Source: an uncultured Eubacterium sp. (GTDB lineage Bacteria > Bacillota > Clostridia > Lachnospirales > Lachnospiraceae). From it: a stretch of DNA of 64,000 nucleotides. Under the pieces are notes generated by a model. That model searched no databases. It was given only the letters and a program-made list of their open reading frames with translations, and was not told the origin of the DNA. The translations under genes and the position numbers were made by a program. The DNA is taken from NCBI GenBank assembly GCA_934322085.1, contig CAKRGF010000004.1, positions 48,278-112,277 on the forward strand, given 5' to 3'. Shown piece by piece: positions 8,120 to 15,270 of the stretch. Every line of letters begins with the position of its first letter. Within the stretch, counting starts at the first letter, position 1.

Positions 8120-9340
8120 ATGAGATTTAATACAGCACTACTGCATCAGGTAGAAAAAGGGGATAAGGAGACCGGTGCTACACTGACTCCGATTTATCAT
8201 TCCAGTGCTTTTTACCAGTCTTCGGCAGAACAGCATGAAAAGTTGTTTCATAATAAAGCAAACGGATTTTCTTATACGAGAATCAATAATCCGACGATTT
8301 TAGCTTTTGAAAATGAAATGACGGCATTGGAAGGTGGAATTGCATCGGTTGCCTGTGCATCCGGTATGGCAGCGATTACGAATGCGCTGTTAAATGTTGT
8401 CCGTGCGGGCGAGGAAATTTTAGCGAGTACGAGTTTGTACGGCGGTTCCATCGATGTGTTTCATGATTTTGAGGCATTTGGCATTAAGACAGTATTTGTG
8501 GATATTCACGATGAGCAGGCGGTGGAAGCCGCCATCAATGAAAAGACCCGCGTGATTTTCGCAGAGACAATTGGTAATCCAAAACTTGACGTTGTGGACA
8601 TTGAGAAGCTGGCAGAGACAGCACACAAACATAATCTGCCGCTTGTGATGGATAACACGGTAGCAACGGCATATTTAGTACGCCCGATTGAAAAAGGAGC
8701 GGACATTGTAGTCAATTCGACCTCGAAATACATCAATGCCAACAGTGATGCCATCAGTGGTGTGATTACTGACAGCGGCGCTTTTCGCTGGGACAAGGAG
8801 AAATATCCGGGCATGGCAGAGTATGCGAAGTTTGGCAAATTTGCTTTTACGGCAAAACTGCGAAACGGTCTGTTCCGTAACACGGGAGCCTGTTTGTCTC
8901 CACAGACAGCGTTTTATAATCTCTTAGGTATGGAAACTCTGGGTCTGCGCATGGAGCGGGTCTGCGATAATGCGAAAAAACTGGCTGAATTTTTAAACAC
9001 GTATCCGGATGTAACAGTAAATTATCCGGGACTTAGTGACAGTTTATGGCATGCACAGGCAGAGAAAGTTCTGCAAAATGGATATGGAGCAATTCTTACA
9101 ATTCGAGTTGGCTCCAAAGAGCGTGCGTTTGATTTGATTAACACATTGACAATACCGAAAATTGTGTCGAATATTGGCGATACAAAAACGTTAATCATTC
9201 ATCCGGAATCGACGCTGAATGCACACAGTACACAAAAAGAAAAAGAAGAAGCGGGCGTTTTTGATGATTTAATTCGCATTAGTGTCGGAATTGAAGATGT
9301 GGAGGATTTAATCGAAGATTTTGAGCACGCACTCAAGTAG
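8120..9340 (+). CDS. metY: O-acetylhomoserine (thiol)-lyase / sulfhydrylase MetY
   Basis: This cytoplasmic PLP enzyme of the Cys/Met metabolism family, 406 residues, is expected to put sulfide or a carrier-bound sulfur onto O-acetylhomoserine to make homocysteine. The PLP lysine is K203 in NSTSKYINANSD. Substrate-side motifs SYTRINNPT (51-59) and ASGMAAI (80-86) are present. The C-terminal HPESTLNAHST segment is typical of O-acetylhomoserine sulfhydrylases. The gene starts 11 nt after cysN with GAGGAGG. Its position ahead of the sulfite reductase, sulfur carrier, E1-like and JAMM genes matches the thiocarboxylate-dependent methionine route, in which MetY is the terminal enzyme. Cystathionine gamma-lyase activity is a less likely alternative. 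Confidence 0.9.
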   Translation: MRFNTALLHQVEKGDKETGATLTPIYHSSAFYQSSAEQHEKLFHNKANGFSYTRINNPTILAFENEMTALEGGIASVACASGMAAITNALLNVVRAGEEILASTSLYGGSIDVFHDFEAFGIKTVFVDIHDEQAVEAAINEKTRVIFAETIGNPKLDVVDIEKLAETAHKHNLPLVMDNTVATAYLVRPIEKGADIVVNSTSKYINANSDAISGVITDSGAFRWDKEKYPGMAEYAKFGKFAFTAKLRNGLFRNTGACLSPQTAFYNLLGMETLGLRMERVCDNAKKLAEFLNTYPDVTVNYPGLSDSLWHAQAEKVLQNGYGAILTIRVGSKERAFDLINTLTIPKIVSNIGDTKTLIIHPESTLNAHSTQKEKEEAGVFDDLIRISVGIEDVEDLIEDFEHALK

Positions 9341-9361
9341 AAAGAGCAGGAGGATAAGAAA

Positions 9362-10222
9362 ATGGCAGTAGACTACAGTACACTGAAAAAGGGCGGATTT
9401 ATGCGCCAGAAACAAAAAAATTGTTTTTCTCTTCGATTGGCAGTCGTAGGAGGAAACTTAACCGCAGAGAATTTGAAAACAATTGCGGAAGTAGCAGACA
9501 AGTATGGGGATGGACATGTTCACCTGACTTCCCGTCAGAGCGTGGAAATTCCATTTATCAAATTAGATGATATTGATGCCGTAAAAGAAGATTTGGCAAA
9601 GGGCGGCTGTAAGCCGGGTGTGTGCGGACCACGTGTTCGTACGATTACTTCCTGTCAGGGAAATCAGATTTGTCCAAGCGGCAACATTGACACATATGAT
9701 ATTGCAAAAAAACTGGATGAGAGATATTTCGCCAGAGAGCTTCCTCATAAGTTTAAATTCGGTGTAACCGGATGCCAGAACAACTGCTTAAAAGCAGAGG
9801 AAAATGATGTTGGTATCAAAGGCGCAACAAAGGTGCAGTGGAAAGAAGAGGCCTGCATTTCCTGTGGTGTCTGTGTTAAAGCATGCCGTACCGATGCGAT
9901 TACTCTTGAGGATAATAAAATAAAAGTTGATGAGAGTAAATGTAATTACTGTGGACGCTGCGTGAAAGCATGTCCGACGGATGCATGGGATGCAAAAAGC
10001 GGTTATCTCGTATCATTTGGCGGACTGTTTGGCAACCGAATTTACAAGGGCGAGGAAATTTTGCCGGTGATTGAATCTGAGGAAGATTTGTTCCGTGTAA
10101 CAGACGCAGCAATTCAGTTTTTTGATGATAACGCAAATCCAAGCGAACGTTTCCGATTCACAATCGAGAGAGTTGGCGAAGATAAATTTATAGAAAAGAT
10201 GAAGGAGGCATATCATGGCTGA
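9362..10222 (+). CDS. Small siroheme/4Fe-4S sulfite reductase with a C-terminal 2[4Fe-4S] ferredoxin domain
   Basis: This 286-residue protein belongs to the nitrite/sulfite reductase group and is expected to reduce sulfite to sulfide. The N-terminal ferredoxin-like half carries HLTSRQSVEIPF. The siroheme-[4Fe-4S] ligands are C98-x5-C104 (SCQGNQIC) and C138-x3-C142 (GCQNNC). An inserted bacterial ferredoxin follows, with cysteines at 165, 168, 171, 175 and at 184, 187, 190, 194. It is much smaller than CysI and closer in layout to the AsrC/clostridial reductase type. Siroheme is made by genes 2 kb downstream. It overlaps tusA by 8 nt. Nitrite as substrate is possible but does not fit the context. 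Confidence 0.87.
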   Translation: MAVDYSTLKKGGFMRQKQKNCFSLRLAVVGGNLTAENLKTIAEVADKYGDGHVHLTSRQSVEIPFIKLDDIDAVKEDLAKGGCKPGVCGPRVRTITSCQGNQICPSGNIDTYDIAKKLDERYFARELPHKFKFGVTGCQNNCLKAEENDVGIKGATKVQWKEEACISCGVCVKACRTDAITLEDNKIKVDESKCNYCGRCVKACPTDAWDAKSGYLVSFGGLFGNRIYKGEEILPVIESEEDLFRVTDAAIQFFDDNANPSERFRFTIERVGEDKFIEKMKEAYHG

Positions 10223-10460
10223 GTTTGAAGTAGATGAAAGAGTAGATATTACAGATGTTGTCTGCCCGATGACATTTGTAAAGGCAAAAGTGGCAATGGA
10301 AGAGTTGGAAATCGGACAGGTGTTAGCGGTTACGATGAATGATGGAGAACCGGTTCAGAATGTGCCAAGAAGTTTTAAGGAAGAAGGACAGCAGGTTCTG
10401 AAATTGATTGACAACGAAAATGGCACCTATGATTTGATTGTTAAAAAGGTAGAAGAATAG
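10215..10460 (+). CDS. tusA: TusA-family sulfurtransferase
   Basis: This 81-residue member of the TusA/SirA family carries persulfide sulfur on the cysteine of its CP motif, seen here as VVCPMTFVKAK with C17. The family fold (beta-alpha-beta-alpha-beta-beta) fits the length. It starts inside the last 8 nt of the sulfite reductase gene with an AAGGAGG site. Placement between the reductase and the sulfur-carrier genes suggests it relays sulfide or persulfide sulfur towards HcyS or MetY. That role is inferred from context only. Confidence 0.86.
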   Translation: MAEFEVDERVDITDVVCPMTFVKAKVAMEELEIGQVLAVTMNDGEPVQNVPRSFKEEGQQVLKLIDNENGTYDLIVKKVEE

Positions 10461-10470
10461 GAGGCGGGAC

Positions 10471-10788
10471 ATGGCAAAGCGAGTGAATGCAGAAGAGTTT
10501 GAAGCCGAAGTTCTTAAGGCGTCTCTTCCGGTTATCGTTGAATTTTATTCGGATAGCTGTATTCCATGTAAACAATTATCGCCGGTTTTGGGCGGAATTG
10601 AAGATGACTACGAGGATAAACTTATCGTCGTCAAAGTAAATGTGAATTTTGATGCCGAACTGGCACAAAAATATGAAGTAGCAGCTTCCCCAACCCTTTT
10701 GTTTTTCAAAGAGGGAAAAGAAGTAAATCGAATCCGCGGTCTTGTAAAGCGGAAAGAGTTAGAAGAAGCTGTAGAAGAAGTTTTATAA
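10471..10788 (+). CDS. Thioredoxin-like protein with a CIPC active site
   Basis: This 105-residue single-domain thioredoxin fold protein has its active site at C30-I-P-C33 (SDSCIPCKQLSP) in place of the usual WCGPC. It keeps the cis-proline loop (ASPTLLFF) and the overall length of TrxA. It probably supplies electrons to the sulfur pathway or handles a persulfide. The gene is 10 nt downstream of tusA and preceded by GGAGG. A thioredoxin reductase gene sits at the end of the same block and may be its partner. The atypical active site suggests a specialised redox partner, not the housekeeping thioredoxin. Confidence 0.85.
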   Translation: MAKRVNAEEFEAEVLKASLPVIVEFYSDSCIPCKQLSPVLGGIEDDYEDKLIVVKVNVNFDAELAQKYEVAASPTLLFFKEGKEVNRIRGLVKRKELEEAVEEVL

Positions 10789-10802
10789 AGGAGGATATGA
10801 AA

Positions 10803-11012
10803 ATGGTTGTAACCGTAGCTGGAGAAAAGAAAACATACGATGAGGGTTTGACAATCGCAAAACTCATTGAGGTTGAGAAAGTGGAAAACCCGGATTATGT
10901 AACGGTAACAGTAAACGATGAATTTGTGGAAAGCACAGATTTTGCTACAACGGCACTCAAAGAAAATGATGTCGTAGAATTTCTTTATTTCATGGGAGGA
11001 GGCGCAAATTAA
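10803..11012 (+). CDS. hcyS: ThiS/MoaD-like sulfur carrier (HcyS-like) ending in GGGAN
   Basis: This 69-residue beta-grasp sulfur carrier has ThiS-type features: a VTVNDEFV strand, the LKENDVVEFLYFMGGG tail and the right size. The glycines are not terminal. The chain continues with two or three extra residues (GAN or AN) before TAA. In the Wolinella HcyS pathway, and in the QbsE system, such a tail is trimmed by a JAMM peptidase to expose GG for adenylation and thiocarboxylation. A JAMM peptidase is encoded two genes downstream. ATG 10803 is preferred over ATG 10797 because AAAGGAGG at 10787-10794 is correctly spaced only from the former. The stop overlaps the hcyF start by one base. Confidence 0.82.
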   Translation: MVVTVAGEKKTYDEGLTIAKLIEVEKVENPDYVTVTVNDEFVESTDFATTALKENDVVEFLYFMGGGAN

Positions 11013-11818
11013 TGGCGTTTACAAATGAGCAGATGGAGCGCTATTCCCGGCATATTATTTTGCAGGAAGTAGGCGTGAAAGGACAGAAAAAGCTGTTAAA
11101 TGGCAAAGTCCTCATTATTGGAGCCGGCGGACTTGGTGCTCCGGCAGCAATGTATCTGGCAGCAGCCGGTGTTGGAACCATTGGTATTGTCGATGCGGAT
11201 GAGGTAGATTTGTCGAACTTGCAGCGTCAGATTATTCATGGCACGGCAGATGTCGGCAAGGCAAAAGTAAAATCGGCAAAAGAGACGATGAATGCGATGA
11301 ACAGTGATGTGGTAGTAAATACATACCGCGAGTTTGTAACATCGGAAAATATTATGGATTTGATTGCGGATTATGATTTTATCATTGATGGTACAGATAA
11401 CTTCCCAGCGAAATTTTTGATTAACGATGCCTGCGTAATGGCAAAGAAACCATTTTCTCATGCAGGAATCATCCGCTTTAAGGGCCAGCTTATGACCTAT
11501 GTTCCGGGAGAAGGACCATGCTATCGCTGTGTCTTCAAGGATCCGCCTCCGAAGGATGCTGTTCCGACCTGTAAACAGGCCGGTGTTATCGGCGCTATGG
11601 GCGGTGTTATCGGAAGTTTGCAGGCAATGGAAGCAATTAAGTATCTGATTGGTGTTGGTGATTTGCTGACCGGAAAACTTTTGACTTATGATGCCCTTAA
11701 GATGGAATTTCACACGATTAAACTGCCAAAGGCAAATGGCACCTGCGCAGTCTGCGGTGATCATCCGACAATTACGGAGTTAATTGATTACGAGCAGGTA
11801 GAGTGTGACGGAAAGTAG
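11012..11818 (+). CDS. hcyF: E1-like sulfur-carrier adenylyltransferase (ThiF/MoeB family, HcyF-like)
   Basis: This 268-residue ThiF/MoeB/HesA enzyme is expected to adenylate the C-terminal glycine of the sulfur carrier and allow its conversion to a thiocarboxylate. It shows the nucleotide-binding GAGGLGAP motif (about 38-45), DGTDNFPAKFLIND (126-139), zinc-binding pairs C170/C173 and C245/C248, and a candidate catalytic C187 in PTCKQAG. No rhodanese domain is attached. It begins in a TAATG junction with the carrier gene and is followed by the JAMM peptidase gene. A thiamine or molybdopterin role is the alternative, but no thi or moa genes are nearby, whereas metY and the sulfite reductase are. 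Confidence 0.87.
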   Translation: MAFTNEQMERYSRHIILQEVGVKGQKKLLNGKVLIIGAGGLGAPAAMYLAAAGVGTIGIVDADEVDLSNLQRQIIHGTADVGKAKVKSAKETMNAMNSDVVVNTYREFVTSENIMDLIADYDFIIDGTDNFPAKFLINDACVMAKKPFSHAGIIRFKGQLMTYVPGEGPCYRCVFKDPPPKDAVPTCKQAGVIGAMGGVIGSLQAMEAIKYLIGVGDLLTGKLLTYDALKMEFHTIKLPKANGTCAVCGDHPTITELIDYEQVECDGK

Positions 11819-11838
11819 GCGGAAAGGAAGAAAAGGAT

Positions 11839-12252
11839 ATGTTATTTTTGACAAAAAGTGATTATGAAAAAATGTTAGCTCACTGCAAAGAAGGTCTTCC
11901 AAACGAAGCCTGTGGTTTGATTGGCGGTGTTGTGGAAGGAGAAAAACAGTATGTGAAAAAGGTTTATCTTCTGACAAACATTGATGAGAGCAATGAGCAT
12001 TTTTCCATGGATCCGAAAGAGCAGCTTGCGGCAGTCAAAGATATGCGTAAAAATGGCTATGTGCCGCTTGGCAATTTCCACTCCCATCCGGAGTCTCCGT
12101 CGAGACCGTCGGAAGAGGACAAACGGCTTGCCTATGATTCCAAGGCAAATTATCTGATTTTATCGTTGATGGAAGCAGACAATCCGGTATTGAATGCGTT
12201 CCGTGTCGATGAGGAAAAACAGGTGACAAAAGAGGAATTAGTAATTTTGTAA
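11839..12252 (+). CDS. hcyD: JAMM/MPN+ metallopeptidase, candidate sulfur-carrier tail protease (HcyD-like)
   Basis: This 137-residue Mov34/MPN/PAD-1 family protein has a complete JAMM zinc site: E23 (PNEACGLIGG), H81-x-H83 (FHSHPESPS), S91 and D94 (SEED). Related enzymes release a sulfur carrier from its C-terminal residues or from an attached amino acid (Mec+ with CysO, QbsD with QbsE, HcyD with HcyS). The carrier two genes upstream ends GGGAN, so trimming of the tail is the simplest role. The start follows GGAAAGGAAG. It is the last gene before a hairpin that may end or attenuate the sulfur transcript. Confidence 0.87.
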   Translation: MLFLTKSDYEKMLAHCKEGLPNEACGLIGGVVEGEKQYVKKVYLLTNIDESNEHFSMDPKEQLAAVKDMRKNGYVPLGNFHSHPESPSRPSEEDKRLAYDSKANYLILSLMEADNPVLNAFRVDEEKQVTKEELVIL

Positions 12253-12259
12253 TAAAAAG

Positions 12260-12294
12260 GAAAGAAGGTAGCGTCTGCCTTCTTTCTTCTATAT
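12260..12294 (+). terminator. Hairpin between hcyD and the siroheme genes
   Basis: A 12-bp stem with one G-U pair is formed by 12260-12271 and 12275-12286 around a 3-nt loop. It is followed by a pyrimidine-rich but not pure-T stretch (TTCTATA). It could be a weak terminator or attenuator separating the HcyD gene from the siroheme cassette, 55 nt downstream. The weak T tract means read-through is likely. Confidence 0.5.
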
Positions 12295-12307
12295 CGAGGA
12301 GGTCGAA

Positions 12308-13756
12308 ATGGCATTTTTCCCATTTATGATTCAGATGCAGGATAAGTTATGTGTTATCGGCGGCGGTGGCAAAGTGGCATACCGGAAAGTTTCTATGATG
12401 CTGTCGTTTGGGGCACGTGTTACGGTGATTGCACCAAAAATCTGCGATGAATTACAGAAAATTGAATCGAAACAAGATGCCCTTTTATTGGTTCAAAGAC
12501 CATTCGAGGATGGTGATATTGAAGGAGCTGATGTGGTGATTATGGCGACAAATGACAGTGAAGTCAATTCTTATATCGCTGCCATTTGTAAGGATAAACG
12601 GATTCTTGTCAATGTGGTGGATGTCAAAAAAGACTGCGGTTTCTATTTTCCGGCAATAATAAAGCAGGACGATGTTGTGGTTTCGGTTTCGACCGGAGGC
12701 AGTGCTCCGGCGTTAGCCTCTCAGATAAAAAAGAGTATTAAGAGCCATCTGCCGGATAACTGCGGAGATATGGCAAAGACGCTTCTTGGAAAAAGAAATG
12801 AGGTTTTGAAAACAGAGCCAAAGGAAGAAAAGCGGAAAGAGATTATGTTAGATATGGTGAAAAAAGAGTGGAAAAAATCAGTCATTCGGATTGGTACAAG
12901 AAAAAGTGAACTGGCAAAAATTCAGACCGGACTGGTTGTTTCAAAATTGCAGGAGGCATTTCCGGAGTACGAATACGAAATTGTGTATATGACAACCAAA
13001 GGCGATAAGGAAAAGGATTTGCCGATTCCTTCCTTTGGCGGAAAAGCCGTGTTTGTCGAAGAATTTGAACAGGCACTTTTAGACGATACGATTGATTTGG
13101 CAGTGCACAGTGCAAAAGATATGCCAAACCCGTGTAAAGACGGTCTTACGGTTGCCGGGGTTTTGGAGCGTGCCTGTGTGCAGGATGTACTTATTTACAA
13201 AAAGGGAAATTCTTTTACAAAGGATTCTGTTTTTACCATTGGAACAGGGAGTCTGCGCAGACAGTGCCAGATTAAAAAGATGTATCCGAATGCTGTCTGC
13301 AAAAGTCTTCGTGGAAATATCGGCACGAGACTTAATAAACTGCGGGCAGGCGAGTACGATGCGATTGTGTTAGCAGCTGCCGGAATTAGACGGCAGGGCA
13401 TTGATAACGATTCAGATTTTGTTTACGAGTATCTTTCTGTAAAGGAAATGCTTCCGGCGGCGGGGCAGGCAGTGATTGCGATGGAGACAAAAAAAGGAAC
13501 GCTTGCTAATGAACTTGCCGGAAAAATTTCGGATGTTCATACAGCAGAGTGTCTGCGGACAGAGCGTGCGGTTCTCACAAAATTAAATGCCGGGTGCCAT
13601 GAGCCAATTGGTGTTTTGTGTACCCTCGATGGACATAGGATGAATCTTTCTCTGATGGAAGAAAAAGAGGGAGAAGTAATCCGGCGGTCTGTGCAGGGCG
13701 ACAGAGGAGATTGGCAAAATCTTGTAAAAAAATTGTGTCAGGAGAGGAAATCATAG
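12308..13756 (+). CDS. hemC: Fusion of precorrin-2 dehydrogenase (SirC/CysG-N type) and hydroxymethylbilane synthase (HemC)
   Basis: This 482-residue bifunctional enzyme works in siroheme synthesis. Residues 1 to about 150 are a Rossmann-fold precorrin-2 dehydrogenase, with the NAD motif IGGGGKVA (17-24) and the STGGSAPALA signature. From about residue 190 the HemC part begins (IRIGTRKSELAKIQT), with HSAKDMP and GTGSLRRQ. The dipyrromethane cofactor cysteine is C430 (NAGCHEP). HemC polymerises porphobilinogen, and the N-terminal domain oxidises precorrin-2. A separate chelatase motif is not obvious. GAGGAGG precedes ATG 12308. The gene ends 1 nt before cobA-hemD. The fusion brings together enzymes acting before and after uroporphyrinogen III. 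Confidence 0.9.
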   Translation: MAFFPFMIQMQDKLCVIGGGGKVAYRKVSMMLSFGARVTVIAPKICDELQKIESKQDALLLVQRPFEDGDIEGADVVIMATNDSEVNSYIAAICKDKRILVNVVDVKKDCGFYFPAIIKQDDVVVSVSTGGSAPALASQIKKSIKSHLPDNCGDMAKTLLGKRNEVLKTEPKEEKRKEIMLDMVKKEWKKSVIRIGTRKSELAKIQTGLVVSKLQEAFPEYEYEIVYMTTKGDKEKDLPIPSFGGKAVFVEEFEQALLDDTIDLAVHSAKDMPNPCKDGLTVAGVLERACVQDVLIYKKGNSFTKDSVFTIGTGSLRRQCQIKKMYPNAVCKSLRGNIGTRLNKLRAGEYDAIVLAAAGIRRQGIDNDSDFVYEYLSVKEMLPAAGQAVIAMETKKGTLANELAGKISDVHTAECLRTERAVLTKLNAGCHEPIGVLCTLDGHRMNLSLMEEKEGEVIRRSVQGDRGDWQNLVKKLCQERKS

Positions 13757-13757
13757 T

Positions 13758-15248
13758 ATGGTTTATTTAATCGGAGCGGGTCCCGGAAATCCGGAGTTAA
13801 TTACGGTAAAAGGGCTTCGTCTGCTGCAAAAATGCGATGCGGTCATATATGACAGGCTTTTGTCGGAGGAACTGCTTTCTGTGGTTCCTGAAAACTGCCA
13901 TAAAATTTATGTGGGAAAGAAACCGATGAGCCACGCAAAGAAGCAGGAAGAGATTAATGAGATTCTGATTCAGACGGCAAAACAATATAAAAATGTTGTC
14001 CGCTTAAAAGGCGGTGACCCATTTGTTTTTGGGCGCGGCGGCGAGGAAGTTTTAGCACTGCAGAAAGAGAAAATCCCGTTTGCTTTGGTGCCGGGGGTGA
14101 CAAGTGCGGTGGCAGTGAGTGAGCTTGCCGGAATTCCTTTGACACACCGCAAGGAAAGCCGCAGTTTTCATGTATTTACCGGTCACACAAAAGAGGGGGC
14201 AGAGCAATCCTTTTCTCATATTACGAAACAGGATGGTACGAGTGTATTTTTGATGAGTGTCGCAAATATCCGCACGATTGCAGAACGGCTGATGGAACAG
14301 GGACAGGATGCATCTACACCTGTTGCGGTGATTTCCCACGGAACGATGCCGGATGAGAAACGTGTCTATGGAACACTTTCTGATATTGTGGATAAAGTAA
14401 TTGAAAATAAAATTACCTCCCCGGCGGTTTTTGTTGTGGGACAGACGGCAAAATATCATTTTGTCAGTGAGGATTTTGGTGTGCTTGCCGGGAAAAAAAT
14501 CGGTACGACAGCAACGCAGAAACTGTATAATAAACTGCGTGAGATGATGGAAGATAAAGGGGCTTTTGTTTTTCCACTGTGTGAAATGAAGGTTGTCCGT
14601 ACGGATGGCGCAGAAAAACTTTTGGATGAATTATCTCAGATAAAAAACTATGACTGGATTGTTTTTACGAGCCAGAATGCGGTTCATTTGTTTTTTGCTG
14701 AGGCAGATAAGAAAAAAATTGACAGACGTGCTTTTGCGAAGATTCGTTTTGCGGTTGTTGGCAGCGGAACGAAAAAGGCATTGGAAACGTATGGATTTTA
14801 TGCGGATTATATGCCAAAACAGTTTACGACAGAGGCACTTGCCAAAGGGCTTACAGATGTCGTGAAACCGGGAGAACATCTGCTTCTTCCAAGGGCTTTG
14901 CAGGCAAGTGAAGAACTTGTTTTAGAACTGCAAAAGAAGTCTGTTGCGATTACGGAAATCCCTTTTTATGATGTCGAAGGGGCTTTTTCGGGGGATTTGT
15001 CCATGTGGAAGAATATGGACATGGCTGCTTTTTTCAGTGCATCCGGCGTTGAGGCGTTTGTTTCCCGGATGGGTAAGGACAAGATAGGAGAATGGGAGCG
15101 TGACCGCAAAAAAGTGCATGTTGCGGTTGCGGCAATTGGTGAAGTGACGAAAAAAAGACTGCAGGCGTATGGAATCGATGTGGATGTGGTTCCGGAGCAA
15201 TGTGATTTAGAACATTTAGGCAGAGCGCTTGAGCAGTTTTATCAATAG
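13758..15248 (+). CDS. cobA: Fusion of uroporphyrinogen-III C-methyltransferase (CobA/SUMT) and uroporphyrinogen-III synthase (HemD)
   Basis: This 496-residue bifunctional protein closes hydroxymethylbilane to uroporphyrinogen III (HemD half) and methylates it to precorrin-2 with SAM (CobA half). SUMT motifs are VYLIGAGPGNPELITVKG at the N-terminus, VVRLKGGDPFVFGRGGEE near residue 79, and a conserved PGVTSAVA loop. HemD occupies about residues 245-496, with the FTSQNAVHLFF and FFSASGVEAF segments. The GTATGG start overlaps the ribosome site AGGAG of the previous gene's end. Together with the preceding fusion and hemL it supplies siroheme for the sulfite reductase encoded 4 kb upstream. Confidence 0.93.
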   Translation: MVYLIGAGPGNPELITVKGLRLLQKCDAVIYDRLLSEELLSVVPENCHKIYVGKKPMSHAKKQEEINEILIQTAKQYKNVVRLKGGDPFVFGRGGEEVLALQKEKIPFALVPGVTSAVAVSELAGIPLTHRKESRSFHVFTGHTKEGAEQSFSHITKQDGTSVFLMSVANIRTIAERLMEQGQDASTPVAVISHGTMPDEKRVYGTLSDIVDKVIENKITSPAVFVVGQTAKYHFVSEDFGVLAGKKIGTTATQKLYNKLREMMEDKGAFVFPLCEMKVVRTDGAEKLLDELSQIKNYDWIVFTSQNAVHLFFAEADKKKIDRRAFAKIRFAVVGSGTKKALETYGFYADYMPKQFTTEALAKGLTDVVKPGEHLLLPRALQASEELVLELQKKSVAITEIPFYDVEGAFSGDLSMWKNMDMAAFFSASGVEAFVSRMGKDKIGEWERDRKKVHVAVAAIGEVTKKRLQAYGIDVDVVPEQCDLEHLGRALEQFYQ

Positions 15249-15270
15249 AGAAGAGAAAGGAAGTAAGGCT

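Noticed and set aside
10797..10802. ATG 10797 as the start of the sulfur carrier
   Set aside because: The AAAGGAGG site is only 2 nt from it. ATG 10803, two codons later, has proper spacing.
11096..11764. A 222-codon minus-strand frame opposite hcyF
   Set aside because: It lies wholly inside a well-supported gene, has no family motifs or ribosome site, and its composition is that of a reverse-complement shadow.
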